Below the pieces are notes generated by a model. The model saw only the letters and a list, made by a program, of their open reading frames with translations. It made no database searches and was not told the DNA's origin. Below are positions 11,372 through 21,324 of a stretch of DNA of 64,000 nucleotides, in pieces. Position 1 is the first letter of the stretch; the number at the start of each line of letters is the position of its first letter. Location of the stretch: positions 1,674,001 to 1,738,000 of the forward strand of contig NW_020167522.1 in the NCBI RefSeq assembly GCF_001641265.1, read 5' to 3'. The stretch comes from Pseudogymnoascus destructans (Eukaryota > Ascomycota > Leotiomycetes > Thelebolales > Thelebolaceae). The position numbers were made by a program, and so were the translations under genes.

Positions 11372-11846
11372 TGTTACGACGGAACAAGAAGGCTGGCCAA
11401 CTACAGGACAGGAAGGAGGGAGGTCGCATGAGACCGGCCCTGGTACCTGGAGGGGCAGCGGGGAATAGTAGTTCCGAAAGTATCACGTGACGGACTCGCA
11501 GGATGATGAGAAGAGTCCTAAGAGTCCAGGACTCCGAGGACTCGAGTGAGTTCCCAGGAGTCCACTAGGCACGTGATGGACTCGCAGGATGATGAGAAGA
11601 GTCCTAAGAGTCCAGGACTCCGAGGACTCGAGTGAGTTCCCAAGAGTCCACTAGGCACGACGCCACTATATAAGTAGATAGTATTTCCTTAGATAGGAGC
11701 TTCGTGCTCAACTCAATACAGTATTTGTTATATACTAGTAACGTGTTACTTGAAGCCTTTGTGTCTGATCCCCTGCCTCCTCTGATAAGTAAACCTTTAC
11801 GCAAGAGAACCTCTGTGCCTTCTATCGTTTAGAAGTCAGCGTTACA
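11372..11846 (-). repeat. Family C solo LTR, 475 bp, TSD AGTAG
   Basis: The LTR begins TGTTACGACGGAACAAG and ends AGAAGTCAGCGTTACA, with AGTAG on both sides (11367-11371 and 11847-11851). Inside, about 11484-11657 is an imperfect tandem duplication of 87 bp packed with GAGTCC and GGACTC words. A second full copy lies at 17636-18110. Confidence 0.95.
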
Positions 11847-11878
11847 AGTAGGCTCTTTATAAGGCAAGGGGCAATACA

Positions 11879-12172
11879 TGTAAGGATGCCTCCACCCTCA
11901 GTGACGGAAGTGATCCGGGTCGCACTAGTTATGGTCATGTGGTAAGAGTTAAGGCAGGTTAGCTGAGTCGGACAAGTTATGGTCATGTGGTAAGAGTTAA
12001 GGCAGGTTAGCCGAGTCGACCCGTTTCGGGTACTTAAGGGGATTGACCCAATGGGGTTCCCCATCATCTTTTTTGTATCCTTTGTAGTAGACCTATAGGA
12101 TAGCATCTGTTTAGCCTCCGACTCACACTCCCATATGCTATTACTGTGAGCTGGGTGCCCTGTGTCCTTACA
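11879..12172 (+). repeat. Family B solo LTR, 294 bp, TSD ATACA
   Basis: It begins TGTAAGGATGCCTCC and ends GTGTCCTTACA, with ATACA at 11874-11878 and 12173-12177. It sits 33 bp beyond the family C LTR, inside the same unrecognised gene. The middle part holds two tandem copies of a 36-bp unit (TTATGGTCATGTGGTAAGAG core) not seen in the other copies. Confidence 0.95.
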
Positions 12173-12896
12173 ATACAAATACGTGGAAGCACCGGAGTAT
12201 TACCTGCATGAACATGATGGTATAACTACTCAACCCTTTATGTGGTAACTTATCTAAACATGTACAGGAGTGGGTTAGCAAAACACTTGCAAAGTCAGGT
12301 ATATGCGCTATGGAGAATGAACATGATCCATCTCGAATATGGGATGTGTTTGAGTCTGTTTATATTGTAGTGGATGCAGAGAGTGTGTTCTGTTGGGCTA
12401 GCCGATACATCCTTTTCTATGAGAAAATAGAATCAAGTGAACTGCATCCTCATGGGACAGCCTCAATTGCTCCTGGGCCATTCTGGATTAAATGTATGGT
12501 GTCTATTATATATACAAGTATACATGCTAACTAACTTAGTCTGGTTTATCTCATTGGCAGTGACACCTTGACTTCAAAAGGAATCATGGTGTTCGCAATG
12601 GCGTTCCTAGGCAGGTGCTCCTTAATTGGTTTGATGCCTATCCGAGGAACCAGCATAAAAACATTAAGCTTACCTGGCTAAAATTTAAGGATATGTATGG
12701 ACGGTGGAGGAAAATTCCACTTATTGATGACCAGATGGCACAACAATCAATAGGCACCTTTAAGGACAGTATTGACTGGGGTTTGGCAGATGAGGAGGAT
12801 GGTGGTAGCAAAGGGCAAAGGCAATATGGGGACGACAAGAATGACGAGGATGATGACCAGTACGATCACAATAACGGTACTTCTGGTAGTAGATAG
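12173..12896 (+). pseudogene. Unrecognised gene, 3' part
   Basis: Coding-like sequence resumes after the two LTRs. One frame reads MENEHDPSRIWDVFESVY and HPHGTASIAPGPFWIK (12310-12490). A probable intron follows (GTATGG at 12494 to CAG at 12560). The next frame reads HLDFKRNHGVRNGVPRQ and LLNWFDAYPRNQHKNIK, and the protein ends in an Asp/Glu-rich tail at 12894. No catalytic motif is recognised. Spacing to 10674-11371 suggests one gene split by the LTR insertions. Confidence 0.45.
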
Positions 12897-12979
12897 GATT
12901 TACGTAGTGTGAAAGAATATAATAGGACAGTATTTGTATTTGTAGTGGAATATAAATGCAATGTTTTTAATTACACTTA

Positions 12980-14837
12980 ACGTACATGTATAGCGAAAGC
13001 GCCAAACAAGCGAAAGCGCCAAAATGATGCGGTGACCAAACCCCCCAACTAAATGTTAAATTCCTCAACAACAAAACATGCCCCATAAAAACGATGAAAG
13101 CCAATTAGTGCTAGCTATCCAGGCTATGCAAAGCGACCCAAAGTTACGCCTACGAGTTGCTGCTAGGATCTATTCTGTGGACCACCGCAAGCTAGGTCGT
13201 CGTCTAGAAGGTGTACCTTCACGACGCGATATCCAAGCCAACTCACGGAAATTAACTAACCTAGAGGAGTCCGTCCTTGTTCAGTATATACTCGACCTAG
13301 CTGCCAAAGGGTTTCCTCCTCGGCTGTCTGTTGTTGAAGATATGGCAAGTCGACTACTTGCAACACGCGACGCGTCACGCGTTGGGTCGCGTTGGGCTTC
13401 AAACTTTGTTAAGCAGCGTGTAGAGCTCCAGACATGCTTTCAGCGCAAATACGACTACCAGAGGGCTAAGTGCGAAGATCCAGAAGTTATTAATGGCTGG
13501 TTTGAGCTTGTGCGTAACACAATTGCGAAATATGGTATCGATGAAGCAGATATCTACAACTTTGATAAGACTGGGTTTATGATGGGCGTTATCTCAACTG
13601 CTATGGTTGTAACAAGCTCAGACGGGCGGGCAAAAGCAAAGAAGGTACAGCCTGGCAATCGGGAATGGGTTACAGTAATCCAAGGCGTTAGTTCTCAAGG
13701 TTGGGCAGTACCACCATTTATCATTGTTGCAGGCAAAAACCACCTTACATCTTGGTATGAGAATAGTGGATTTTCAAGCGATTGGGTGATTTCTGTTACT
13801 GAAAATGGCTGGACTACAAACGAGAGAGGCATGGATTGGATTCAGCACTTTGAGAAGCATACAAAGGCCCGGAGTGTTGGTGGTTATCGCTTGTTAGTCC
13901 TTGATGGTCATGAGAGCCACCACTCAGATGAGTTTGAGGAGTACTGCAAGGAACACAACATTATTACGCTTTGTATGCCTGCTCACTCTTCTCATCTACT
14001 CCAGCCACTTGATGTTGGCTGTTTCGGCCCGTTAAAGCAGGCCTATGGTCAGCAAATTGAAGATATGATGCAGGCTCATATTTCTCATATTACAAAGGAT
14101 GACTTCTTTCCTGCCTTCCACGCTGCATTTAACACTACAATGACGGAAAGTAACATTCGAGGCGGGTTCCGAGGGCAGGGCTTCTTCCATTTGACCCTGA
14201 GAGAGTGATATCTACACTTGATCTTAAGTTAAGGACACCAACGCCTCCAAGCTCCCGCCCAGGTACTGCTCAACCTTGGGTTTCTCAGACACCAAACAAC
14301 CCAATTGAAGCTATGTCACAGTCTACATTTATTAAAACTCGGATTTCACGCCATCAAAATAGCTCTCCAACCTCAATCTATGCAGCTGTTGACCAGTTTA
14401 CAAAGGGTGCATCGCAAATAATGCATCAATTAGCACTGCTAAAGGCAGAGAACCAAAACCTACGACAGGCAAATGAAGTACTAAGCAAGCGCCGGAGAGC
14501 TAGGAAAACACGACTACAGCAAGGAGGATCACTTAGTCAACAAGGGGCGCAAGAGCTACAGGATGAGAGGGATGTTGTGCAGCAGAAGAGCAGGAAATAA
14601 GGGCAAGCCGTGGTCGGAAGCCAAGGGAAGAAACCCGTGCCCGTCGCTGTGGCAAGTGTGGTGAGACTGGGCACAATGCGTGCACGTGTCAGATTATAAT
14701 AGACACCTCTGAGGAAGAGGACTCCGAGTAGTTTCAATTGATTTCTAATGTTGTGGTAGATTTATCGCAATGTTTGTCGTGAGGGTAGATAATTTTGGCG
14801 CTTTCGCTTGTTTGGCGCTTTCGCTATACATGTACGT
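12980..14837 (+). mobile_element. pogo/Fot1-type DNA transposon, copy 1
   Basis: A complete element of 1858 bp. Its inverted repeats of about 46 bp start ACGTACATGTATAGCG and are flanked by TA on both sides (12978-12979, 14838-14839), the Tc1/mariner-superfamily target duplication. Each inverted repeat holds two direct copies of GCGAAAGCGCCAAA separated by CAA. One transposase gene fills the interior. Confidence 0.95.
13078..14731 (+). pseudogene. pogo-type transposase with two frameshifts
   Basis: An N-terminal psq/CENP-B-type helix-turn-helix DNA-binding region (residues about 1-150) is followed by the DDE_1 domain. Acidic residues are visible in YNFDKTGFMMG, LLVLDGHESHHS and LQPLDVGCFGPLK. 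The frame breaks near 14195, where one base is lost compared with the copies at 44901 and 49458. It continues in 14205-14600 as a Lys/Glu-rich coiled coil and breaks again near 14590. The last piece ends with a CCHC zinc knuckle (CGKCGETGHNACTC) and an acidic tail at 14731. The DDE core itself is unbroken, but the C-terminal regions are out of frame. Confidence 0.85.
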
Positions 14838-15039
14838 TATATTATATTTTGTATTTGGATATCACATGTGTTGAAATATTTAACTCTGACAGTAGCCTCT
14901 CACATAGGTTTCTATTTATTAATTCTATTGGTTAGGCCTAAATTTCATTACTAATATTAGTACTATTTTAGTATACAGATTATACTGCTGTTGGAACCAT
15001 TCGATACAGGCTCTCTGGGTAGTTCGAGGATACTGTCAA

Positions 15040-15215
15040 GAGACCCAACTTCTGAGCGCGTCACATGGTCAGGAAATTGAGCACTTTATTAGGTTGCATA
15101 TCAACCACATTACGAAGGTTGAGTTCTTCCTCGCCTTTAAAGCTGTGCGTCTTCGTATAGTAACACTGATTGGCTGTCAGAATATTACCTTCCGGAAATA
15201 CTACTAGTATGGGCT
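15040..15215 (+). pseudogene. pogo transposase C-terminal scrap
   Basis: One frame reads AHGQEIEHFIRLHINHITKV and EFFLAFKAV, matching the region after the third catalytic residue in copies 1-3 of this window (AYGQQIEDMMQAHISHITKD). It is an isolated remnant just upstream of the next element. Confidence 0.65.
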
Positions 15216-15431
15216 TGGCAGTAAAATATCATACTACAGTATTATTTCGTTAAGTCAATACACAATTAGTCAATTTTCTGGATAACTCAATAACTTTCTT
15301 CAGATCCTTCCATTCGTCATACAAATCATGATACACATGATATTGAGTCCCTTTTCCCAATTATCGACTTGAACTAATTACTGGACTATTCTTAGAATAC
15401 CTTCAAAGTGCCGTCGAAAAAGCTCTATTCT

Positions 15432-15980
15432 ATGACTCTCGAACAGCGAAAAGCCCTCCAAACCTGGCATCGATCTCACCATGCGAAACCTACACAAAAG
15501 GCCACTATACAGTGGTTCCTCAAGCAATACAATCATCGACTTAGCCAATCTACAGTCTCAGAATCCCTTAGCTCTAGATTTTTGGACCTTGACGATACTC
15601 CTAATACTCTGGAAACAAACAGCTCTAAAGCTCAGCATCGCTGCGCTGTCACCTGGCCTGAATTAGAAGCTGCTCTTTACGACTGGCAGAGGCTTATTGA
15701 AGAGCGTGGCGGCATTACAACTACAGAAATCTTACAATCAAAGGCGAAGATTATCTGGAATCAGCTACCACAATACCGTGGACTACCTACGCCAGAATTT
15801 AGCTACGGATGGATCGTAAAGTTTCAACAACAGCTTAATATATTATATCGAACTCTACATGGCGAAGCTGGATCTATTGGTGTCACTGCAGAAGAACAAA
15901 TGAAGGCTATACAAACTATTGCGGGGGAGTTTTTAGACGACAATATTTACAACATGGATGAGACTGGTGTAACAGCTAAG
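15432..15980 (+). pseudogene. pogo transposase, N-terminal piece
   Basis: The frame from ATG 15432 has a Tc5/CENP-B-like HTH pair (TLEQRKALQTWHRSH, then TWPELEAALYDWQRLIEERG) and reaches the first catalytic motif YNMDETGVTA. There a family A LTR begins at 15981 in mid-codon context. The tail of the open frame after 15980 is LTR sequence, not protein. Confidence 0.9.
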
Positions 15981-17240
15981 TGTAATGGTGGGTGCACCAG
16001 ATGTGAGAATCTAGCCACCCAAGGAAGGGATGATTTTACTAAAACAACACACTGTCTTAGGAAAAAGAGCCAAAGGGTCATAGCTTAGACTATTCCACAA
16101 CGCAGCAATCAGGTGTATGATGTAGTGGAGTGGTTTAGACAAGTTGTAACAAATGTTGAGTCTGAGAACTCAGGGATAAGTCAGAGGTTGGCACCTCACT
16201 GACTTTTCAGAAACAAGGAGTAACAAGATCAATGCTTGGAAGCTTGGAAAAGACGTGGAAGTATGTGATAGTCAATTTACTGTATTGTCTGCTTGCCCTT
16301 TCTTAAGGAAAGGGCAATCCTATTTATGCTAAAGGAGTGTAGTTCTCTCATTTTCCCAGACTTTCCATGACTAACCAGGCTTGGTAACTGTAGTCGACGT
16401 AAGAGAATCCCATAGAACCATCTCCTAGGTTCCTAGCCTATAGGAAGTGAAAGGAGGTCCAAGGTCAGAGTACCCCTATAGACAAATTATGTCATAACTT
16501 AACCAATCTTGTGGGTAACTAAGGAGCGATGACGTGTAATGAATCATAGAGGGTTGTAGAAGCTTTTGGAGCTATCGTTCATGTTCCTAGGCCTCTAGTT
16601 GATAGAGATATGTCATGTGTAGTATTAGCCCAGTAACTAAGGAGTGATGTCATGTAATGAATCATAGAGGGTTGTTGTAATGATGCCTCCTTACCTAGAT
16701 ACTCGAAGAACCTGTCTCAGAACTGTTACAGTCACTACAAGCATGAAATCTGATTCAGTGTGGTTTCGAACCAGTAGAGGAGCACATAGCGAGTTACACT
16801 ATAGTGGGGGATGGTAAGGGTGTAGGGTTCAGGGTCGATGCTGACCTGTTGCAGTGGAAGGATCAGGGCTAGGGTTGGGATAACCGAGTCGGGCCCGTTT
16901 TGGGTACTCAAGGAAACAGACTCAACGGGGTTCCCCCTTCATCTTTTTTGTATCCTTCGTAGTAGACCTATAGGATAGCATCCGTTTAGCCTCCGACTCG
17001 CACTCTCATATGCTATTACTGTGAGCTGGGTGCCCTGTGTCCCTACAGTTGTAGAGATATGCTATGTGGTCATATCGGCCCAGTAACTAAGGAGCAATGA
17101 CGTGTAATGAATCATAGAGGGTTGTAGCAATTGTTGAGTAGTATTGCTCTTGTTGTTGGTGTGACAAGCCAAAATATGTATAGTGACTTGTAGGTTTGAG
17201 GAGGAGATTTCTAAGTTTGCTCTTGAGTTTTATAGCAAAT
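15981..17240 (+). repeat. Family A LTR, mosaic, interrupted
   Basis: It starts TGTAATGGTGGGTGCACC directly inside the transposase and runs to 16675. A family B LTR interrupts it, and it resumes 17048-17240, stopping within the TTGAGTTTTATAGCAAATTC region short of the normal end. The part after 16600 differs from the 936-bp copies. It has repeats of CAGTAACTAAGGAGNRATG and AATGAATCATAGAGGGTTGT, and the same arrangement recurs at 55010-56176. Confidence 0.85.
16676..17047 (+). repeat. Family B solo LTR, 372 bp, TSD GTTGT
   Basis: It begins TGTAATGATGCCTCC and ends GTGTCCCTACA, with GTTGT at 16671-16675 and 17048-17052. The inverted copy at 18511-18882 sits in the same target context, so that one arose by duplication of this insertion rather than by a second integration. 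Confidence 0.93.
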
Positions 17241-17409
17241 TCTGTGGATAACATGGATAACATAATATCCATGATATCCAATGTTATACATCACCTGATA
17301 TTCCGTGGATCCCCGTGGATATCATGGATAACATAATATCCATGATATGCAATGTTATCCATCACGTGAGGTTGCAGCCGTAAGCGCTAGCCATAGCACT
17401 AGCACTTAG
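17241..17409. repeat. AT-rich palindromic direct repeat
   Basis: Two copies, about 67 bp apart, of a unit containing ATCATGGATAACATAATATC and ending TCCATCACNTGA. Each unit is itself partly palindromic (ATGGAT...ATCCAT). The stretch replaces the expected end of the family A LTR. It has no coding capacity. Confidence 0.6.
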
Positions 17410-18320
17410 TGGTCAGAGTACCCCTATAGACAAATTATGTCATAGACAAATTATGTCATAGACAAATTATGTCATAACTTAACCAATCTTGTGGGTAACT
17501 AAAGAGCGATGACATGTAATGAATCATAGAGGTTCGTAGGAGCTTCTAGAGCTATCGTTCATGTTCCTAGGCCTCTAGTTGGTAGAGATATGTCATGTGG
17601 TAGTATGAGTGATGTCATGTAATGAATCATAGAGGTGTAACGCTGACTTCTAAACGATAGAAGACACAGAGGTTCTCTTGCGTAAAGGTTTACTTATCAG
17701 AGGAGGCAGGGGATCAGACACAAAGGCTTCAAGTAACACGTTACTAGTATATAACAAATACTGTATTGAGTTGAGCACGAAGCTCCTATCTAAGGAAATA
17801 CTATCTACTTATATAGTGGCGTCGTGCCTAGTGGACTCTTGGGAACTCACTCGAGTCCTCAGAGTCCTGGACTCTTAGGACTCTTCTCATCATCCTGCGA
17901 GTCCATCACGTGCCTAGTGGACTCCTGGGAACTCACTCGAGTCCTCGGAGTCCTGGACTCTTAGGACTCTTCTCATCATCCTGCGAGTCCGTCACGTGAT
18001 ACTTTCGGAACTACTATTCCCCGCTGCCCCTCCAGGTACCAGGGCCGGTCTCATGCGACCTCCCTCCTTCCTGTCCTGTAGTTGGCCAGCCTTCTTGTTC
18101 CGTCGTAACAAGAGGGTTGTAGAGATATGCTATGTGGTAATATCGGCCCAGTAACTAAGGAGCGATGACATGTAATGAATCATAGATGGTTGTAGCAATT
18201 GTTGAGTAGTATTGCTCTTGTTGTTGGTGTAATAAGCCAAAATATGTATAGTGACTTGTAGGTTTGAGGAGGAGATTTCCAAGTTTGCTCTTGAGTTTGA
18301 TAGCAAACTGAGTGCAACGA
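17410..18320 (+). repeat. Second family A LTR fragment
   Basis: Family A sequence restarts at GTGGTCAGAGTACCCC. It contains three tandem copies of TAGACAAATTATGTCA (17425-17478), where other copies have one. It is interrupted by a family C LTR at 17636 and resumes from 18111 to about 18320 (CTGAGTGCAACGAAT). The final GTCAGTATGACA is missing, replaced by family C sequence. Confidence 0.75.
17636..18110 (+). repeat. Family C solo LTR, 475 bp, TSD AGAGG
   Basis: It begins TGTAACGCTGACTTC and ends CTTGTTCCGTCGTAACA, with AGAGG at 17631-17635 and 18111-18115. It is nearly identical to the copy at 11372-11846, including the internal 87-bp duplication. Confidence 0.95.
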
Positions 18321-18321
18321 A

Positions 18322-19107
18322 TATAAAGAATATTTTATTGAGTTGAGCACGAAGCTCCTATCTATGGAAATACTATCTACTTATATAGTGGCGTCATTCC
18401 AACAACAAGAGCAATACTACTCAACAATTGCTACAACCCTCTATGATTCATTACACGTCATTTCTCCTTAGTTACTGGGCCGATATGACCACATAGCATA
18501 TCTCTACAACTGTAGGGACACAGGGCACCCAGCTCACAGTAATAGCATATGAGAGTGCGAGTCGGAGGCTAAACGGATGCTATCCTATAGGTCTACTACG
18601 AAGGATACAAAAAAGATGAAGGGGGAACCCCGTTGAGTCTGTTTCCTTGAGTACCCAAAACGGGCCCGACTCGGTTATCCCAACCCTAGCCCTGATCCTT
18701 CCACTGCAACAGGTCAGCATCGACCCTGAACCCTACACCCTTACCATCCCCCACTATAGTGTAACTCGCTATGTGCTCCTCTACTGGTTCGAAACCACAC
18801 TGAATCAGATTTCATGCTTGTAGTGACTGTAACAGTTCTGAGACAGGTTCTTCGAGTATCTAGGTAAGGAGGCATCATTATAACAACCCTCTATGATTCA
18901 TTACATGACTTCGTTGGCATGACGCCACTATATAAGTAGATAGTATTTCCATAGATAGGAGCTTCGTGCTCAACTCAATAAAATATTCTTTACAATACTG
19001 TAACGTGTTACTTGAAAAGCCTTTGTGTCTAATCCCCTGCCTCCTCTGTCAAGTCAACCTTACGCAAGAAACCTCTGTGTCTTCTATTGTTTAGAAGTCA
19101 GTGTTAC
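18322..19107. repeat. Inverted segment of LTR pieces
   Basis: A family C fragment at 18322-18395 is the exact complement of 18931-19005, including private variants (ATTTTATTG, TCTATGG). Between them, 18396-18510 and 18883-18910 are complements of the family A sequence around 16637-17157. The right-hand family C piece continues to the terminal TTACA at 19107. This is a fold-back arrangement made of copied neighbouring sequence. Confidence 0.75.
18511..18882 (-). repeat. Family B LTR, inverted duplicate of 16676-17047
   Basis: It is flanked by ACAAC at 18506-18510 and 18883-18887, the complement of the GTTGT duplication at 16671. The last base pair is mutated (TTATA instead of TTACA). The shared target site shows that it was carried here inside an inverted duplication. 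Confidence 0.88.
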
Positions 19108-19544
19108 AACTGGGCTTTACTGGAGGATGAGCCCTTCAAATGGCTTTACAACACGATCAATTCCAGGACAGAAGATGTAAGGATGCCTCCTTACCTAGAT
19201 ACTCGAATAACCTGCCTCAGAGCTGTTATGGTCACCACAGGCATGAAATCCGACTTGGTGTGGTTTCGAACCAGTAGAGGAGCACATAGCGAGTTACACT
19301 ATAGTGGGGGACGGTAAGGGTGTAGGGTTCAGGGTTGATGCGGACCTGTTGCGGTGGAAGGTTCAGGGCTAGGATTGGGATAACAGAGTCGGGCCCGTTT
19401 CGGGTACTTAAGGAAACAGACTCAACGGGGTTCCCCCTTCATCTTTTTTGTATCCTTCGTAGTAGACCTATAGGATAGCATCCGTTTAGCCTCCGACTCG
19501 CACTCTGATATGCTGTTACTGTGAGCTGGGTGCCCTGTGTCCTT
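19108..19544 (+). repeat. Family B LTR lacking its last bases
   Basis: After about 68 bp of unassigned sequence (peptide NWALLEDEPFKWLYNTINS), the LTR begins TGTAAGGATGCCTCC at 19176. It runs to GTGTCCTT at 19544 and abuts the resumed pogo transposase directly. The terminal ACA and any target duplication are missing, so this junction was formed by deletion or recombination. Confidence 0.8.
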
Positions 19545-19999
19545 TTGTGTTAATGCTGCTGGAACAGATCGACTTCCTCTTTGGTTTATTGGAAAGGCTA
19601 AAAAGCCTCAAGCTTTACAACACGTTGATGTAGGGGCAATGGGTGGGGTTTGGAGGTGGAATAAGAAGGCTTGGATGAATCAATTTGTTATGGCAGATTG
19701 GCTAAATGCTTTCTATACTCATATTGGTACGTCACGTTCTATACTGCTTACAATGGATAACTTCTCGGCCCATATAGCTGCAGTGGAATCGATGCCTCCT
19801 CCTCCAAACATATGAATTATCTGGCTTCCTCCAAATGCGACCAGTCGATATCAACCTCTTGATCAAGGTATTATAGCCTCTTTAAAAAGCTATTATCGTC
19901 GGCAATGGCTCGAGTTCATGCTTGAACCTTTTAGCAACAACCTGGATCCAATCAAAACAATGACAATACACTTTGCAATTCGCTGGCTTATTCGATCAT
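19545..19999 (+). pseudogene. pogo transposase, catalytic middle piece
   Basis: The sequence resumes the transposase begun at 15432. CVNAAGTDRLPLWFIGKA is followed by the second catalytic motif LLTMDNFSAH and, after an in-frame TGA at 19813-19815, by WLPPNATSRYQPLDQGIIAS with the third acidic residue. About 35 residues after DETGVTA are lost at the junction. It is cut again at 20000 by a family B fragment. Confidence 0.88.
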
Positions 20000-20085
20000 T
20001 GTAAGGACACAGGGCACCCAGCTCACAGTAATAGCATATGAAAGTGCGAGTCGGAGGCTAAACGGATGCTATCCTATAGGTCTAC
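20000..20085 (-). repeat. Family B LTR fragment, 86 bp
   Basis: It starts TGTAAGGACACAGGG and stops at CCTATAGGTCTAC, so only one end of the LTR is present. It sits inside the pogo transposase. Confidence 0.85.
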
Positions 20086-20580
20086 AATTGCTTTCAGAAA
20101 AGCACGATTCTTTTACGCCCAATACAGCTTCCTATACACCAACTTCCTGTTCTAAATGACTTATATACTCGAGTATAAGAAGCTGGTCATATATCAGATG
20201 CTATGGATTTTTCGAACTTTTTGAATCCAGTGGAGGAGAGAATACAAGAGGTGGAGGGAGGCTTAGATGAGGACATAATTCTACAGGAGGTGATGGCTCC
20301 ATATATACAGGTTTTTGATGCTCAATATGATGACGATGAGGAGCCCCATCGTCCTGTGCTGACCACACAGAACGCTATACAAGCCCTCCAAGTTCTGATT
20401 GAGTTCTCAGAATCTGAGAATAGTGGCATCACGGATCCAGCATCATTTTCGCGCTCTTTAGAGCGCGTGGAGAGGCAATTAGTGGCCAAACAGCCAATGA
20501 CTTGGTTCAAGGCACGTTGGATGGATGGATGGTTTAGCTTAGGGGCTACTTCGGGTCTACTTCAGATCACTTTCTAACTT
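20086..20580 (+). pseudogene. pogo transposase, C-terminal piece
   Basis: The frame 20203-20577 reads MDFSNFLNPVEERIQEVEGG, then an acidic stretch (FDAQYDDDEEPHR), then NAIQALQVLIEFSES and a Leu/Arg heptad-like end. This is the usual C-terminal region of Tc5-type transposases. It ends about 70 bp before the right inverted repeat at 20648. Confidence 0.8.
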
Positions 20581-20650
20581 GATATTCCTCCGTATAACTC
20601 GATATATTTATGCATGACCAATTACATCGACTTAACGAGATAATTCTGTA

Positions 20651-21324
20651 CGAAGCCCTTTCCTAGCCACATTATTAGCTACATAAGACAGTGTGGGTCA
20701 GTCTAAGACCCTTTTTTACGATTAATCCTCCAATGGTCACGAAAAAAGGGCCGGCCCCCCTAAGGTATAATTGATTTTCTAACCCTGGACGTTTCGACCG
20801 TGGGGGCTACGGCCCAATTCGGAAGGGTGCAGGGGAGCAGGAAAATCCCTCATCTTGATTCCGGGGTGGTGGAGGTTGTATTCTATTATTTTGCCGATCA
20901 ATCTATTTCGTCTGCGCCTGCTCCTCTCTGCTAGCTGTAGCTCCCTGCGCACTGCGCCCGAAGTAGGCCTCAGTGGAAAAGCTATTGGTCATGGCTGGCT
21001 GATAACTGACGGTTAAGCTCAGTTGTTGTCATTCGCGTACGCATCCTCGTGTTTTCTTACTGCACACCATGAACAGAAAGCATGGGCGGGAGAATAATAG
21101 ACCCACTTCATGCAGCCTGAACGCAGCTCGGCATACTCCGTGATACCCCTTGCGTTTACTCCAACGAGGAAGGTGCGGTGTACTCCGACGATTCTTCAGA
21201 TATTCCACGTGGACCATGTTGTTTGCTGCGGTGGTACGGGCTCGAGATGTTATAGAAGGATGAAGGATTCCCAAAATCTTACACTCCTTACCCATCCTTG
21301 AATTCTAGCGCGCCTTTAGAAACC
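20651..21324. other. Upstream region of the sphingomyelinase gene
   Basis: No gene was recognised. G+C content rises here compared with the transposon debris to the left, and pyrimidine stretches occur near 20890-20940. This is the likely promoter and 5' leader of the gene at 21325. I can name no specific factor site. Confidence 0.4.

Larger units (their letters stand above)
15237..20648 (+). mobile_element. pogo-type transposon split by nested insertions
   Basis: Inverted repeats CAGTATTATTTCGTTAAGTC (15237) and the complement of CAGAATTATCTCGTTAAGTC (ending 20648) are each flanked by TA (15235-15236, 20649-20650). Removing the intervening LTR material (15981-19544 and 20000-20085) leaves about 1.77 kb, a normal size for a Fot1/pogo element. 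The termini differ from those of the element at 12980, so it is a separate family. Confidence 0.85.
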
